Part shown: one piece after another, positions 35,161-44,365 of the stretch | How positions within the stretch are numbered: position 1 is the stretch's first letter | Layout: each line of letters starts with the position of its first letter | Origin: Marmoricola endophyticus | GTDB lineage: Bacteria > Actinomycetota > Actinomycetes > Propionibacteriales > Nocardioidaceae | Assembly: GCF_014644415.1 (NCBI RefSeq) | Contig: NZ_BMKQ01000001.1 | Coordinates: 1,478,861 to 1,542,860, forward strand | DNA length: 64,000 bases | Direction of reading: 5' to 3' | Made by a program: the position numbers and the translations under genes | Notes under the pieces: model-generated | Databases searched by the model: none | The model's input: only the letters and a program-made list of their open reading frames with translations | What the model was told of the DNA's origin: nothing

Positions 35161-35188
35161 GGAGCACCGACGTCCGGCGAGGTGCTCC
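35161..35188. promoter_or_regulatory. Inverted repeat between DUF3027 and MFS genes
   Basis: GGAGCACC (35161-35168) and GGTGCTCC (35181-35188) are perfect 8-base inverted half-sites with a 12-base centre. They lie in the 73-base divergent promoter region. A shared operator is plausible; the regulator is unknown. Confidence 0.45.
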
Positions 35189-35216
35189 CTCACGTCGACT
35201 TGAGAGGATGGACGAC

Positions 35217-36635
35217 GTGCCTGCCGACCCGTACGACGACACCGCGCCCTGGCCGCGGGTCGACCAGGGTGAGCAGACCTCGCACGAGGGGCCCCCGCAC
35301 GACAACGGCGAGTCGACCGCCCGGCGGGCGGCCGAGGCGACCACGCGCGGCGCCACGGCGACGGGTCGCGCGACCGGGCGCGCGGCGTCGTACGCCCTGC
35401 GCCGTGCCCGGACGGCCTCCCACGCCCAGGGTGCCGGTGAGTCCGGGCTGTCGCGGGTCATCGAGCTGCACGCCTTCAACGCCGCCGGCGACGCGGCCGT
35501 GGCGATCTCGCTGGCGGGAACGATCTTCTTCGCCGACCCGGGAGGCGCGCGCGGGCCGGTCGCGCTGTTCCTGGTGCTCACCATGCTGCCGTTCGCAGTG
35601 GTCGCCCCGCTGATCGGACCGTTCCTCGACCGGTTCTCCCACGGTCGCCGGTGGGCGATCGGCGCGACGTTCGCCGCCCGCGGGCTGTGCTGCATCGTCG
35701 CGGCGGACGCCGTCGCGTCGGGCTCGTTCCTGCTCTACCCGTCGGCGCTGGGGTGCCTCGTCGCCTCCAAGGCGTACGGCGTCGCCCGCGCCGCCACCGT
35801 GCCCCGGCTGCTTCCCCCCACGATGACCCTGGTGAAGGCGAACAGCCGGATCTCGCTGGCCGGCGTCGTCGGGGCCGCCGTGTCCGGCCCGCTGGCCGCG
35901 GGTGCGGCGCTGGCGGGCGGGCAGTGGTCGCTGCGCTACGCGTTCGTCGTCTTCGCCGCGGGCACGATCCTCGCGATCCTGCTCCCCGGTCGCGCGGACG
36001 CCTCGGCCGGGGAGAAGTCGGTGACGCTCACCGGGGAGCGCCAGAAGCTGCGGCTGCCGGTCCACGTCGCCTTCGCCCTGCGCTGCAACGCGGGCCTGCG
36101 GATGCTGTCGGGGTTCCTCACGATCTACATGGCGTTCCTGCTCAACCAGGACCCGTTCCCCGGGTGGGAGGACCGCCGGACCCTGCTGCTCGGCCTGGTC
36201 ATCGGCGCCGCCGGTCTCGGCAACACGGTCGGACTCGGGCTGGGCAACCTGCTGCGGCGGGTCAACCCCACGATCACCGTGGTCGTCGTCCTGCTCGCCG
36301 ACGCCGTCGCTGCGCTCCTCGTCGCGGTGTTCTACAGCCTGCCGACCGCCGTCATCTTCGGCCTCGTCGTGGGCATCGCCCAGGCCCTCGGCAAGCTCGC
36401 CCTCGACTCGCTGATCCAGCAGGACACGCCCGAGCAGTACCGCACCTCCGCCTTCGCCCGCTCGGAGACCTTCCTCCAGCTCTCCTGGGTCATCGGCGGC
36501 GCGATCGGCATCGCCCTCGACCCCGCCTGGGGCCCAGGCGTCGGCCTGGGCGTGCTGTCCGCGCTGATCGTCGCCTGGACCGCGTACGTCGTCCTCACCC
36601 GCCCGCGCGAGCGCGCCGAGCCCCGGGTCGGCTGA
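35217..36635 (+). CDS. MFS-fold transporter of the conserved DUF3027 neighbourhood
   Basis: This protein of 472 residues starts with an unusually long polar N-terminal tail (about 70 residues, many Asp, Glu and Arg) before the first membrane helix at FNAAGDAAVAISLAGTIFF. About 12 helices follow, with FLDRFSHGRRWAIG as the motif A equivalent. GTG 35217 has AGAGGA eight bases upstream; ATG 35208 is possible. The same gene follows DUF3027 in many actinobacteria, so it is likely housekeeping rather than drug efflux, though the substrate is unknown. Confidence 0.83.
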   Translation: MPADPYDDTAPWPRVDQGEQTSHEGPPHDNGESTARRAAEATTRGATATGRATGRAASYALRRARTASHAQGAGESGLSRVIELHAFNAAGDAAVAISLAGTIFFADPGGARGPVALFLVLTMLPFAVVAPLIGPFLDRFSHGRRWAIGATFAARGLCCIVAADAVASGSFLLYPSALGCLVASKAYGVARAATVPRLLPPTMTLVKANSRISLAGVVGAAVSGPLAAGAALAGGQWSLRYAFVVFAAGTILAILLPGRADASAGEKSVTLTGERQKLRLPVHVAFALRCNAGLRMLSGFLTIYMAFLLNQDPFPGWEDRRTLLLGLVIGAAGLGNTVGLGLGNLLRRVNPTITVVVVLLADAVAALLVAVFYSLPTAVIFGLVVGIAQALGKLALDSLIQQDTPEQYRTSAFARSETFLQLSWVIGGAIGIALDPAWGPGVGLGVLSALIVAWTAYVVLTRPRERAEPRVG

Positions 36636-36670
36636 CCTTCGCTCGTCTCAGCATCCGGCTCACGGTCGCA

Positions 36671-37211
36671 GGTCTCGACAGACGCTCACTCGCTGGCACT
36701 CGCTCACTGCTCGACCACCGTGGTCACCCGCTCCCCTCCCCCACCCAGCGCCAGCGAGGCCGACGGGGACGGTGCGGGGCGGAGGCGGTGCGGGCCGCAG
36801 GAGCGTAAAAGAGGCGTGGCGGCGCGCCGGCCCGAACCACAGGAGGCCGCGTCGCCGACACGGCGACCAGCGACGCGGCCCGCACCGACGCAGCCCCGAC
36901 GACGACCCGGGTCACCGAGCCCGGCGCGACCCCGACCCACGGACACAGGTCTCGACAGACGTTCACTCGCTGGCGCTCGCTCACTGCTCGACCACCGTGG
37001 TCACCCGCTCCCCTCCCCCACCCAGCGCCAGCGAGGCCGACGGGGACGGTGCGGGGCGGAGGCGGTGCGGGCCGAAGGAGCGTAAAAGAGGCGTGGCGGC
37101 ACGCCGGCCCGAACCACAGGAGGCCGCGTCGCCGACACGGCGACCAGCGACGCGGCCCGCACCGACGCAGCCCCGACGACGACCCGGGTCACCGAGCCCG
37201 GCGCGACCCCG
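36671..37211. repeat. 277 bp tandem direct duplication
   Basis: Copy 1 (36671-36947) and copy 2 (36948-37211, lacking the last 13 bases) are identical except for four substitutions I could see, so the duplication is recent or maintained. Each unit starts with a dispersed palindromic repeat (GGTCTCGACAGACG...), then about 220 bases unique to this site in the window. That part includes a TAAAAGAGG run, an unusual AT-rich patch, and CCGCGTCGC/GCGACGCGG arms overlapping GTCGCCG/CGGCGAC arms, giving two mutually exclusive hairpins. The 602-base gap 36636-37237 between convergent genes contains little else, and no convincing coding frame. Confidence 0.92.
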
Positions 37212-37237
37212 CGCCAGCACCCGCGCGAAGCGCGGAA

Positions 37238-37648
37238 TCAGTCCAGCTCGTCCGCCAGCGCCCGCAGCAGCTTCGCCGTGGGCTTGGCGGTGCGGGCGTC
37301 GGGGCGCCGGCCGTGCTGATAGCCCTCGGAGACGCCCTCGAGCAGCTTGATGAGGTCCTCGACGATGCCGGCCATCTCCTCCGGCTTCTTGCGCTGGGCC
37401 GACCGTTGCGCCGACCGGGCGGACCGCTGGTTGGCGACCACGCTCTCGGACTCCAGCAGCGTCACCTGCAGCGCCTGGTCGCCGCGGCGCCCCTGGGCGA
37501 CTCCGAACTCGACGCGGGCACCGTTCTTCAGCGTGGTCGTGCCCTCGGGCAGCGCGGAGGCGTTGACGTAGACGTCGTCGCCGTCCTCGCGGGAGAGGAA
37601 GCCGAAGCCCTTCTCCGCGTCGTACCACTTGACCTTCCCCGTGGGCAC
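37238..37648 (-). CDS. Cold-shock domain protein with C-terminal extension
   Basis: This protein of 136 residues has an N-terminal cold-shock domain (residues 1-68): TGKVKWYDAEKGFGFLSRED carries RNP1 (KGFGFL). RNP2 is DVYVNASAL, where the usual Phe and His of DVFVH are Tyr and Asn. The C-terminal 65 residues are basic then helical, as in the longer actinobacterial Csp relatives. It binds single-stranded nucleic acid and probably acts as an RNA chaperone. GGGAGG precedes the GTG. It closes the conserved block with NCS2, DUF2530, DUF3027 and MFS. Confidence 0.88.
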   Translation of the reverse strand: MPTGKVKWYDAEKGFGFLSREDGDDVYVNASALPEGTTTLKNGARVEFGVAQGRRGDQALQVTLLESESVVANQRSARSAQRSAQRKKPEEMAGIVEDLIKLLEGVSEGYQHGRRPDARTAKPTAKLLRALADELD

Positions 37649-37693
37649 AGGCCTGCCTCCCTCAACGAACCGAGTCGCCCCGGTGGACCGGGA

Positions 37694-37710
37694 CCGTAGG
37701 AAGCCTACGG
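37694..37710. other. Small perfect inverted repeat upstream of the cold-shock gene
   Basis: CCGTAGG-AAG-CCTACGG forms a 7 bp stem with a 3-base loop, 46 bases before the cold-shock start. A second small stem GCCCC-TC-GGGGC follows. It could be the 3' end signal of the RTX-protein transcript or an operator. No U-tract is present. Confidence 0.4.
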
Positions 37711-37750
37711 AACTCCTGCCCCTCGGGGCGACCGGCTTCTGCAAGGAGGC

Positions 37751-38311
37751 CTACGGGAAGCCGATCAGCGTCTCGCAGGTACGTGCCCGGTCGGTGCCCT
37801 GCCCGCCGTTGCAGACGTCGCTCTGCTTGCCCCCGACGACGGTGTCGTTGCCGATGCCGCCGAGAACGTGGTCGTCGCCGTCGTTGCCCCGGACGACGTC
37901 GTTCCCGTCGTTGCCGTGCACGGTGTCGTCGCCCGCCTGGCCGTAGACCCGGTCGTCGCCGGCCTGGCCCCGCAGCACGTCGTCGCCGGTCGAGCCGTAG
38001 ACCGTGTCGTCACCGGGGCCGGCGCAGACCACGTCGCCGCCGGCGCCGGCCCGGATCGTGTCCTTGCCCGTGGTGCCGACGATGACGTCGTCGCCGGACG
38101 TGCCGGTGAAGGTGGTGACACCGGTCGACGGGTCGGTCGAGACGGCGACCCCGGGGGTCGTCGCCATGCCGAGGCAGGCGGTCCCGCCGTCGTCGGCCGC
38201 TCCCCCTGCGGTGGTGGCCGACGCGGGGCCGAGCGCGGCGGGTCCGGTCAGGGCGAGCGCCGCGGAGCCGAGCAGGCCCCCGATCAGGTGGCGGCGTCGA
38301 CGTGGGGTCAT
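37751..38311 (-). CDS. Secreted RTX-repeat (hemolysin-type calcium-binding) protein
   Basis: This exported protein of 186 residues has a Sec signal (RRRRHLIGGLL... ending near PASA). It is followed by five to six nonapeptide-type repeats of the form GDD.V.G..G.D (GTSGDDVIVG, GAGGDVVCAG, GDDTVYGSTGDDVLRG, GDDRVYGQAGDD, GNDVVRGNDGDD, GNDTVVGG). These bind Ca2+ and form a parallel beta-roll. It lacks a catalytic or pore-forming domain and is far shorter than RTX toxins, so it is probably a small structural or ion-binding surface protein. Four cysteines flank the roll. GAGGAG precedes the ATG. Confidence 0.85.
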   Translation of the reverse strand: MTPRRRRHLIGGLLGSAALALTGPAALGPASATTAGGAADDGGTACLGMATTPGVAVSTDPSTGVTTFTGTSGDDVIVGTTGKDTIRAGAGGDVVCAGPGDDTVYGSTGDDVLRGQAGDDRVYGQAGDDTVHGNDGNDVVRGNDGDDHVLGGIGNDTVVGGKQSDVCNGGQGTDRARTCETLIGFP

Positions 38312-38332
38312 GGTCCGGCTCCTCGGCTCGAG

Positions 38333-38366
38333 CACCCACCCGCGTGGGTGTACGCGCCGGAATCTA
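38333..38366 (-). promoter_or_regulatory. Promoter and 5'-UTR hairpin of the RTX-protein gene
   Basis: TAGATT on the minus strand (38366-38361) is a good -10 candidate. Just downstream, CACCCAC (38333-38339) and GTGGGTG (38344-38350) form a 7 bp stem in the 5'-UTR, followed by the GAGGAG ribosome site. No convincing -35 was found. Confidence 0.4.
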
Positions 38367-38452
38367 GGAAGGCCGGCGCGGTACGCCCATAGCCCGCTCG
38401 GACTAGTACGGACCAGTTTCTCGAGACGATTCACCGGGTTTGCTGGGGTCTG

Positions 38453-40135
38453 TCACTCTTCGCGAAGCAGCCCGTCGAGGTCGGCGCGCAGCGCGGCGTC
38501 CTCGGCGCCGGTCACCGCCTCGTGCAGCGCGAGCAGCAGGGCGGCCAGACCGACCGCCCCGGGGTCGGGCCGGCCCAGTGCCCGGTCGCCGAGGTAGCTG
38601 GCCCGCCCGCGGCGCGCCCGCAGGTCCGAGGTACGACGGGCGCCCTCGAGCGCGGCGGAGACCGCGGCCGCGTCGAGGTGGCGGCGCGGCCGGTCCTTGT
38701 CGTACGAGGCCGGGCCGAGCGCGTCGAGGAGCGTGCGATCGCCGATCTCGGCGCCACCCGCCTCCCGGACCGCGTCCAGTCCCGCGCGCAGGCCGTCGGC
38801 GAGCGCTCGCGCCGGGTCGTCGCCATCCTGCGCGAGCGCGGCGGCGGCGTGCCGCAGGACGAGCCCGAACAGCGGTCCGCTCGACCCGCCGACGGAGTCG
38901 AGGAACGCGTCGGCGAGGACGCGCAGGTCCGCCGGGAGGTCGCCCGCGACACCTGCGCGCGCGGCTGCCGCCGTACCGCCGGCGAGGTTGGTCCCGAGGT
39001 CGCCGTCGCCGGCGTGCTGGTCCAGCCGGTCCAGCGCCGGGCGCAGCTGCGCGAACCGCTCGGCGAGCGCGCCCAGCCAGGGCGAGGAGCCGGCGCTCCC
39101 CGTGCCGGGGTCGGGCTCGCGGCGGGTGACCTCTCCCAGCGGCACCGGGCGGGGCAGGCCGGTGGTGGCGTGGCCGGCGTACCAGTGCTGCAGCCAGTCC
39201 TCCTCGGCCGCCGTGAGCGTGAGCGAGAAGCCGCGCATGTCCAGCGCCGAGACGAAGGTCCCCGCGGTCACGCAACGGACGCGCACCCCGCGATCGGTCA
39301 GCGCCGCGTGCGCGAGACCCGCGACGTGCAGCAGCTCGAGGTTGCTGACCGCTCCGAGGCCGTTGACCAGGACGAGCACACCGTCCTGGCCGACCGGCAG
39401 GGCCTCGTGCAGCGCGCCGGCCATTCGCTCGACCAGGACGTCGAGCCCCTCATCGGTCGCGGTCGAGGCGGCGCGCTCGCCGTGGATGCCGACGCCGTAC
39501 TCCAGCTCACCGTCGTCCAGGGTGAACGCCGGGTTCCCGTCACCCGGCGCGTGGTGCGCACCCGAGGCGACCGCGAGGGTCCGCGAGCGCTCGACCACGC
39601 GGCGGCCGAGCGCGGCGAGCGTCGTCAGGTCGGCTCCTGTGTCGGCCGCGGCCCCGAGCACCTTCTCCACGACCACCGTCGCCCCGGTGCCGCGGCGACC
39701 CACCTCGGCGTCGTCGCTGCCGAGGTCGTCGTCGACCACGACCTCCTCCACCTCGATCCCCTCGGCGCGCAGCCGCTCGGCGGCGATGTGGAAGTTGATC
39801 CGGTCCCCGGTGTAGTTCTTCACCACGTGCAGCACGCCGCCGGCGCGGGCGACCTCGCGGCCGGCGGCGTACAGCTGGCCGTTGTGCGGCGAGGTGAACA
39901 CCTCCCCCGGTACCGCCGCGTCGAGGCCGCCGCGGCCCACGAAGCCGGCGTGCATCGGCTCGTGGCCGGCACCGCCGCCGGAGACCAGCGCGACCACCCG
40001 CCCGGGGTCGGGGTCGGTCGCCCATGCGTACGCGGGCTCGACGCTGGTGGCGGTCGTGCCGCCGCTCGTGAGTGCCACGCCCTCCAGCGCGTACGACGAC
40101 GGCGAGCGGTCGCGGGCGAGGAAGCTGCGGGTCAT
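38453..40135 (-). CDS. ATP-dependent dihydroxyacetone (glycerone) kinase, DhaK-DhaL fusion
   Basis: This protein of 560 residues phosphorylates dihydroxyacetone using ATP. The N-terminal DhaK domain has [19 protein letters not shown] for substrate binding and GVGIHGE with the histidine that forms the covalent hemiaminal. The C-terminal DhaL domain has [17 protein letters not shown], whose aspartates hold Mg-ATP, and GGSSGPLFG. Fusion in one chain is the ATP-dependent type, unlike the PTS-linked split enzymes. The ATG overlaps the stop of the upstream acyl-CoA ligase (ATGA), an unusual partner suggesting a link between glycerone phosphate and acyl-CoA supply. No glycerol dehydrogenase is nearby. 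Confidence 0.9.
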   Translation of the reverse strand: MTRSFLARDRSPSSYALEGVALTSGGTTATSVEPAYAWATDPDPGRVVALVSGGGAGHEPMHAGFVGRGGLDAAVPGEVFTSPHNGQLYAAGREVARAGGVLHVVKNYTGDRINFHIAAERLRAEGIEVEEVVVDDDLGSDDAEVGRRGTGATVVVEKVLGAAADTGADLTTLAALGRRVVERSRTLAVASGAHHAPGDGNPAFTLDDGELEYGVGIHGERAASTATDEGLDVLVERMAGALHEALPVGQDGVLVLVNGLGAVSNLELLHVAGLAHAALTDRGVRVRCVTAGTFVSALDMRGFSLTLTAAEEDWLQHWYAGHATTGLPRPVPLGEVTRREPDPGTGSAGSSPWLGALAERFAQLRPALDRLDQHAGDGDLGTNLAGGTAAAARAGVAGDLPADLRVLADAFLDSVGGSSGPLFGLVLRHAAAALAQDGDDPARALADGLRAGLDAVREAGGAEIGDRTLLDALGPASYDKDRPRRHLDAAAVSAALEGARRTSDLRARRGRASYLGDRALGRPDPGAVGLAALLLALHEAVTGAEDAALRADLDGLLREE

Positions 40136-41802
40136 CGGGCGTCGTGGCCGCGGCCGACGAGGCCGAGCCGCTCCGCGGAGACCTGGCGCATCTCCACCTT
40201 GCGGATCTTCCCGGTGACGGTCATCGGGAACTCGCTCACCACCATCACGTAGCGCGGCAGCTTGTAGTGGGCGAGCCTGCCCTGGCAGAAGTCCCGCACG
40301 GCGTCGACGTCGAGCGCCTCGCGCCCCTCCTTCATCACGATCCAGGCGCACAGCTCCTCGCCGTACCGCTCGTCGGGCACGCCGACCACCTGCACGTCGG
40401 CGATGTCGGGGTGGGTGTAGAGGAACTCCTCGATCTCGCGCGGGTACACGTTCTCCCCGCCCCTGATCACCATGTCCTTGATCCGTCCGACGATCGTGCA
40501 GTAGCCGTCGGCGCGCATCTCGGCGAGGTCCCCGGTGTGCATCCACCCGTCGGCGTCGATCGCCTCGGCGGTCTTGGCCTCGTCGTCCCAGTAGCCCAGC
40601 ATCACCGAGTAGCCGCGGGTGCAGAACTCCCCCGGCGTCCCCCTCGGCACGGTCTCGCCGGTGGCCGGGTCGACGACCTTGATCTCCACGTGCGGGTGCA
40701 CGCGGCCGATGGTCGCGGTACGCCGCTCGAGGTCGTCGTCGGCGCGGGTCTGGCAGGAGACCGGCGACGTCTCGGTCATCCCGTACGCGATCGAGACGCC
40801 CGCCATGTTCATGTCGTTCACGCAGCGCTTCATCACCTCGATCGGGCAGATCGAGCCGGCCATGATCCCGGCCCGGAGCGTGGAGAAGTCCGTGCTCGCG
40901 AAGTCGGGGTGGTTCTGCATCGCGATGAACATGGTCGGGACGCCGTACTGCACCGTCACGCGCTCGGCGGCGATCGTGGCCAGCGACTCGCCGGCGTCGA
41001 AGCCCGGCCCCGGGATGACCATCGTGGCGCCGTGCGTGGTGCAGCCGAGGTTGGCCATCACCATCCCGAAGCAGTGGTAGAAGGGCACCGGGATCGCCAG
41101 CCGGTCCTCTGCGGTGAGCTCGATCGTCTCGGTGGTGAGGTAGCCGTTGTTCAGGATGTTGCGGTGGCTCAGCGTCGCACCCTTGGGGTAGCCGGTGGTG
41201 CCCGACGTGTACTGGATGTTGATCGGGTCGCCGGGGCTCAGCGTCGCCATCCGCTCGGCGACCGCCGACTCGGCGACGCTCTCCCCCTCGGCCACCAGCG
41301 CGTCCCAGTCCTCGGTGCCGAGGTAGACGATCCGCTCCAGCGTCGGCGTCTCGTTCGCGGTCTCCTCGAGCATGGCCCGGTAGTCCGAGGTCTTGTGCGC
41401 CGTGGCGCTGACGAGCATCCGCAGGCCGGACTGGTTCACGGCGTACGCCAGCTCGCGGGTGCGGTACGACGGGTTGACGTTGACCAGGATTGCGCCGATC
41501 TTCGCGGTGGCGTACTGCACCAGGGTCCACTCCGTGCAGTTCGGGGCCCAGATCCCGATCCGGTCGCCGGTCTCCAGGCCGGCCGCCAGCAGTCCGCGGG
41601 CCACCGCGTCGACGTCGCAGTCCAGCTCGGCGTACGTCCACCGCCGCCCGCTCGCCACCTCCACCAGCGCCTCGCGGTCGCCGTGCTCGGCCACCGTCCG
41701 CTCGAAGTTCGCGCCGATCGTCTCCTCCAGCAGCGGCGGCGAGTCCTCTCCCTGCGCGTACGACGGCTCGGCTGACTGGTCGCTGTGCGGCTGCGCGGTC
41801 AT
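40132..41802 (-). CDS. Acyl-CoA synthetase (AMP-forming), FadD-type
   Basis: This ligase of 556 residues activates a carboxylic acid to acyl-AMP and then acyl-CoA. The AMP-binding motif is [16 protein letters not shown], the adenylate region [12 protein letters not shown], and the C-terminal hinge and lysine region [15 protein letters not shown]. It resembles the medium-chain FadD group annotated as acyl-CoA synthetase or fatty-acid ligase. The ATG at 41802 opens the operon; the dihydroxyacetone kinase follows with a 4 nt overlap. The natural acid is unknown. Confidence 0.88.
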   Translation of the reverse strand: MTAQPHSDQSAEPSYAQGEDSPPLLEETIGANFERTVAEHGDREALVEVASGRRWTYAELDCDVDAVARGLLAAGLETGDRIGIWAPNCTEWTLVQYATAKIGAILVNVNPSYRTRELAYAVNQSGLRMLVSATAHKTSDYRAMLEETANETPTLERIVYLGTEDWDALVAEGESVAESAVAERMATLSPGDPINIQYTSGTTGYPKGATLSHRNILNNGYLTTETIELTAEDRLAIPVPFYHCFGMVMANLGCTTHGATMVIPGPGFDAGESLATIAAERVTVQYGVPTMFIAMQNHPDFASTDFSTLRAGIMAGSICPIEVMKRCVNDMNMAGVSIAYGMTETSPVSCQTRADDDLERRTATIGRVHPHVEIKVVDPATGETVPRGTPGEFCTRGYSVMLGYWDDEAKTAEAIDADGWMHTGDLAEMRADGYCTIVGRIKDMVIRGGENVYPREIEEFLYTHPDIADVQVVGVPDERYGEELCAWIVMKEGREALDVDAVRDFCQGRLAHYKLPRYVMVVSEFPMTVTGKIRKVEMRQVSAERLGLVGRGHDAR

Positions 41803-41947
41803 GGAGCGAGCGTAGTGACCCGGGTCACGTCGGCGACAGTGCCCGTCGCCGCCGTCGAGAGGCAACCTCGCATCTGAGAGCGGGCCATCGGGCCTCGAGG
41901 CCGATGACGCGTTGCGGCCGAGGTCGGCGGTCAGGTTGAGTGCCCAG

Positions 41948-42487
41948 GTGCCGATCACCGTGTTCGCCGGAGGCGAGGTGGGCCAGTGGCGGGTGGAGAC
42001 GGTCGCGGCGGTGTCCGGACCGCCACTGCCGGTGGTGCCGCGGCTCTCCGTCTCCGACGCGACGCACCGTGGTGACACAGACGCGGTGTGGGCGTTACGC
42101 GGGCTGACCAGCAACACCCGCTACACCCGCCGAGACGAGCGGGAGGCGTTGGCGGCAAGGCAGGCAGGACTCGGCCGGCCGGAGGCGACCCGCGCTGCTC
42201 TCATCCCGATCAGCAAGTCCGCAGCGTGGTGGGCGCTCGCGCAGGACGAGCGCCGGCTGCTGTTCGAGGAGACCTCCCACCACATCTCCATCGGGATGGA
42301 CTACCTCCCGGCCGTCGCCCGCCGCCTCCTCCACGGCCGCGACCTCGACGAGCCCTTCGACTTCCTCACCTGGTTCGAGTACAGCCCCGACGATGCGCCG
42401 GCGTTCGAGGATCTCGTCGCCCGGCTGCGCACCACGACGGAGTGGGAGTACGTGGAACGCGAGATCGACATCCGCCTCGTGCGTTGA
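41948..42487 (+). CDS. Chlorite-dismutase-like family protein
   Basis: This protein of 179 residues resembles the shorter Cld/Dyp-superfamily members of actinobacteria. Segments are [73 protein letters not shown] (a histidine in the position of a heme-ligand helix) and the C-terminal [25 protein letters not shown]. True chlorite dismutases are longer, and the catalytic arginine cannot be confirmed by eye. Start is the GTG at 41948, where similarity begins; upstream in-frame TTG 41912 is possible. Heme binding or activity is inference. Confidence 0.75.
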   Translation: MPITVFAGGEVGQWRVETVAAVSGPPLPVVPRLSVSDATHRGDTDAVWALRGLTSNTRYTRRDEREALAARQAGLGRPEATRAALIPISKSAAWWALAQDERRLLFEETSHHISIGMDYLPAVARRLLHGRDLDEPFDFLTWFEYSPDDAPAFEDLVARLRTTTEWEYVEREIDIRLVR

Positions 42488-42590
42488 GCTGCCCCTCCCG
42501 CCTCGTTCGGGATGGTCATGCGGAGCGTGCCCACAGCACGATCCCTGTCCGGGACTTGGTGACTTCGCTGGAGTTGGCCCGCCAGAGGCC

Positions 42591-43345
42591 TCAGAACGTG
42601 GCGAGTGCCCAACGGTCAAACCGCCCCGTGTTCGTTGACAGCCATACGATCTGTTGATGCAGCCACGAGCCCGGTGGTGAGGGTCGACCAGCTCGCTCGT
42701 GCATGACTCGCTCCCGTTCGGCGCGAGCTGCCGTGCGGGCGCCGAAGCTGCGGAGGTCCAGCGTGCTCGGCCCGTAGGCATCGATGAAGGCGGACAGCAG
42801 AACAAGCTGGCGCTCTAGTTGCCGCTCAGTCTCGGGCCCGAGAAACCACAGCACGCCGCGTACGCCAGGTCGTCCTCTCGCTCACCTGGGGAGACTTGGT
42901 CGAAGTCGATGACCCCGGTTGGTAGGCCTTCAATCTGCGCTCGGCCGCTTTCCGCTGGGGGCGTCCCGGCCGAGAAGACGAGGTTGTGCGGCCCGAAGTC
43001 GTTGTGGCACACGACTGGCCGGCCAGCGGCAAGTAGAGAACCCGCCGTCGCGTCAGGAAGCCCGCGCAGAAAGGTCGCGGCTACGCGCACCTGCGGCTCA
43101 GCCCACCGACCACGGGGTAGGGGTTCAGGTACTACTCCAGGCTGGAAGGTGAGGATCTCTCGATCCTGATCGTCCTGACCGAGGTACCGCGGCACCCAGG
43201 TCAGGCCGAGGACGGCGAGATGGTCCAGCACGCGGTGCACGTACTCGGAGTAGGCGCCAACGGGCCGTCGCACGGTGTTGCTCACGCGGACCACGCCCTT
43301 GGTGATGCGCCCGCCGGTCAGCGCGATCTCCTCTTCGCTGCTCAT
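42591..43345 (-). pseudogene. Frameshifted aminoglycoside-phosphotransferase-like kinase
   Basis: The first frame (ATG 43345 to TAG at 42815) encodes the kinase N-lobe and catalytic core of the APH fold: HNDFGPHNL (catalytic loop, Asp and Asn) and VIDFDQVSPGEREDDLAYA (metal-binding DFD). It then runs into an unrelated tail, CCGFSGPRLSGN. The expected C-terminal helices (VLWFLGPETERQLERQ ... AERERVMHERAG) continue in another frame from about 42854 to the TGA at 42591. One base deleted around 42852-42863 explains the break. The DNA here is visibly less GC-rich than its neighbours, suggesting later acquisition. A sequencing error or a genuinely truncated protein are the alternatives. Confidence 0.75.
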
Positions 43346-43410
43346 CCTCGGACGGTAGGTCAACGGCGCCCCTACTCCTCACATGCGTGACCGCGCACCT
43401 CACCGCTACC

Positions 43411-43545
43411 GGTCTCGACAACCGCTCCCTCGCTGACGCTCGGTCACTGCTCGACCTCCGGTGGTCGCCGTCGCCGCGGACCTCACCGTTGCCGGTCTCG
43501 ACAGACGCTCACTCGCTGACGCTCGCTCACTGCTCGGCCTCCGGC
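43411..43545. repeat. Two tandem dispersed palindromic repeats
   Basis: Two units, each preceded by ACCTCACCG(C/T)T(A/G)CC, begin GGTCTCGACA, contain CTCGCTGACGCTCG and end in CTCG.CCTCCGG. They fill the gap between the APH pseudogene and the ABC permease. Confidence 0.75.
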
Positions 43546-43552
43546 TGACGCC

Positions 43553-44365
43553 TCAGGCGTCGCGGCGGGTGAAGGCGACGTACGCCGCGATCATCAGCAC
43601 CACGGTCAGGCCGCCGAAGATCACCGTGCCTCCGACGGCGGAGAGCGGGTCGCCGAAGGTGCCGGACGCCTCGCTGAGGACGTCGGTCATCCGGCGCTGG
43701 GCGGAGAAGGGCAGCAAGCGCGTCACCGCCACGGCGTCGTTGAGCGAGGGGACCAGCACGAAGACCAGGCGGATGACGTTCTCCACCAGCAGCGGCCAAA
43801 GGAAGATCGCCGTCAGCGCGAACGCCTGCGAGCGGGTCAGCGAAGTGAACGCCATCGCCAGCCAGGTGAGGAGCAGCGTCGAGAGCAGCTGCCAGGCCAT
43901 CGTCTGGAAGGTCGCGCCGTCGAGGACGCTGGCGTAGCCGTCGAGCAGCACCTCGCCGATCACGCCGCTGACCAGCATCGTGACCAGCTGCGCCACGACG
44001 ACCCAGGCGCCGACGACGACGTACTTCGCCACCCAGAGCGCCTCGCGCGAGCGCAGCGCGGTGAGCGAGGCCCGGATCATGCCGTGGCGGTACTCGTGGC
44101 CCCACGCGAAGATCCCGACGATCGCCAGCAGGAAGCCGACCAGGCTCGGGACCTGGCCGGTGGCGGCGAGCTGAGTGACGACGAACGGCCCCAGGCCCTC
44201 GATGTCGGAGCCGCTGGGCGGGTTCTTCCCGAACTCGTGCGCGCTGAGCGCGGAGATCAGCAGGGCCAGCCCGATGCCGACGACGAGCGCCGCCCCGGTC
44301 AGCCACCAGGTCGAGCGGATCGTGGTCAGCCGGGCCCACTCGTACCGCAGCGCGTCGCGGATCAC
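43553..44365 (-). CDS. ABC-2 type exporter permease
   Basis: This membrane subunit of 270 residues has six hydrophobic segments, starting with the cytoplasmic RYEWARLTTIRSTWWL and first helix ALVVGIGLALLISAL. The EYRHGMIRASLTALRSRE loop is typical of actinobacterial ABC-2 permeases paired with drug- or peptide-resistance ATPases. The GTG start overlaps the ATPase stop (GTGA). With the ATPase it forms an exporter of unknown cargo. Confidence 0.87.
   Translation of the reverse strand: MIRDALRYEWARLTTIRSTWWLTGAALVVGIGLALLISALSAHEFGKNPPSGSDIEGLGPFVVTQLAATGQVPSLVGFLLAIVGIFAWGHEYRHGMIRASLTALRSREALWVAKYVVVGAWVVVAQLVTMLVSGVIGEVLLDGYASVLDGATFQTMAWQLLSTLLLTWLAMAFTSLTRSQAFALTAIFLWPLLVENVIRLVFVLVPSLNDAVAVTRLLPFSAQRRMTDVLSEASGTFGDPLSAVGGTVIFGGLTVVLMIAAYVAFTRRDA

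Noticed and set aside
36671-37211. Possible CRISPR array
   Set aside because: Only two long near-identical units with no short regular repeats and unique spacers, and no cas genes anywhere in the window.
36772-37350. Arginine-rich open frames within the 277 bp duplication
   Set aside because: They arise from repeat sequence, differ in frame continuation between copies, lack ribosome sites and have no protein-like composition.
37751-38311. RTX toxin
   Set aside because: Only signal peptide and a short calcium-binding beta-roll are present; there is no toxin domain and no type I secretion genes nearby.
42488-42590. Separate gene between the chlorite-dismutase-like gene and the kinase pseudogene
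   Set aside because: The 103 bases have no supported frame; nothing recognisable is present.
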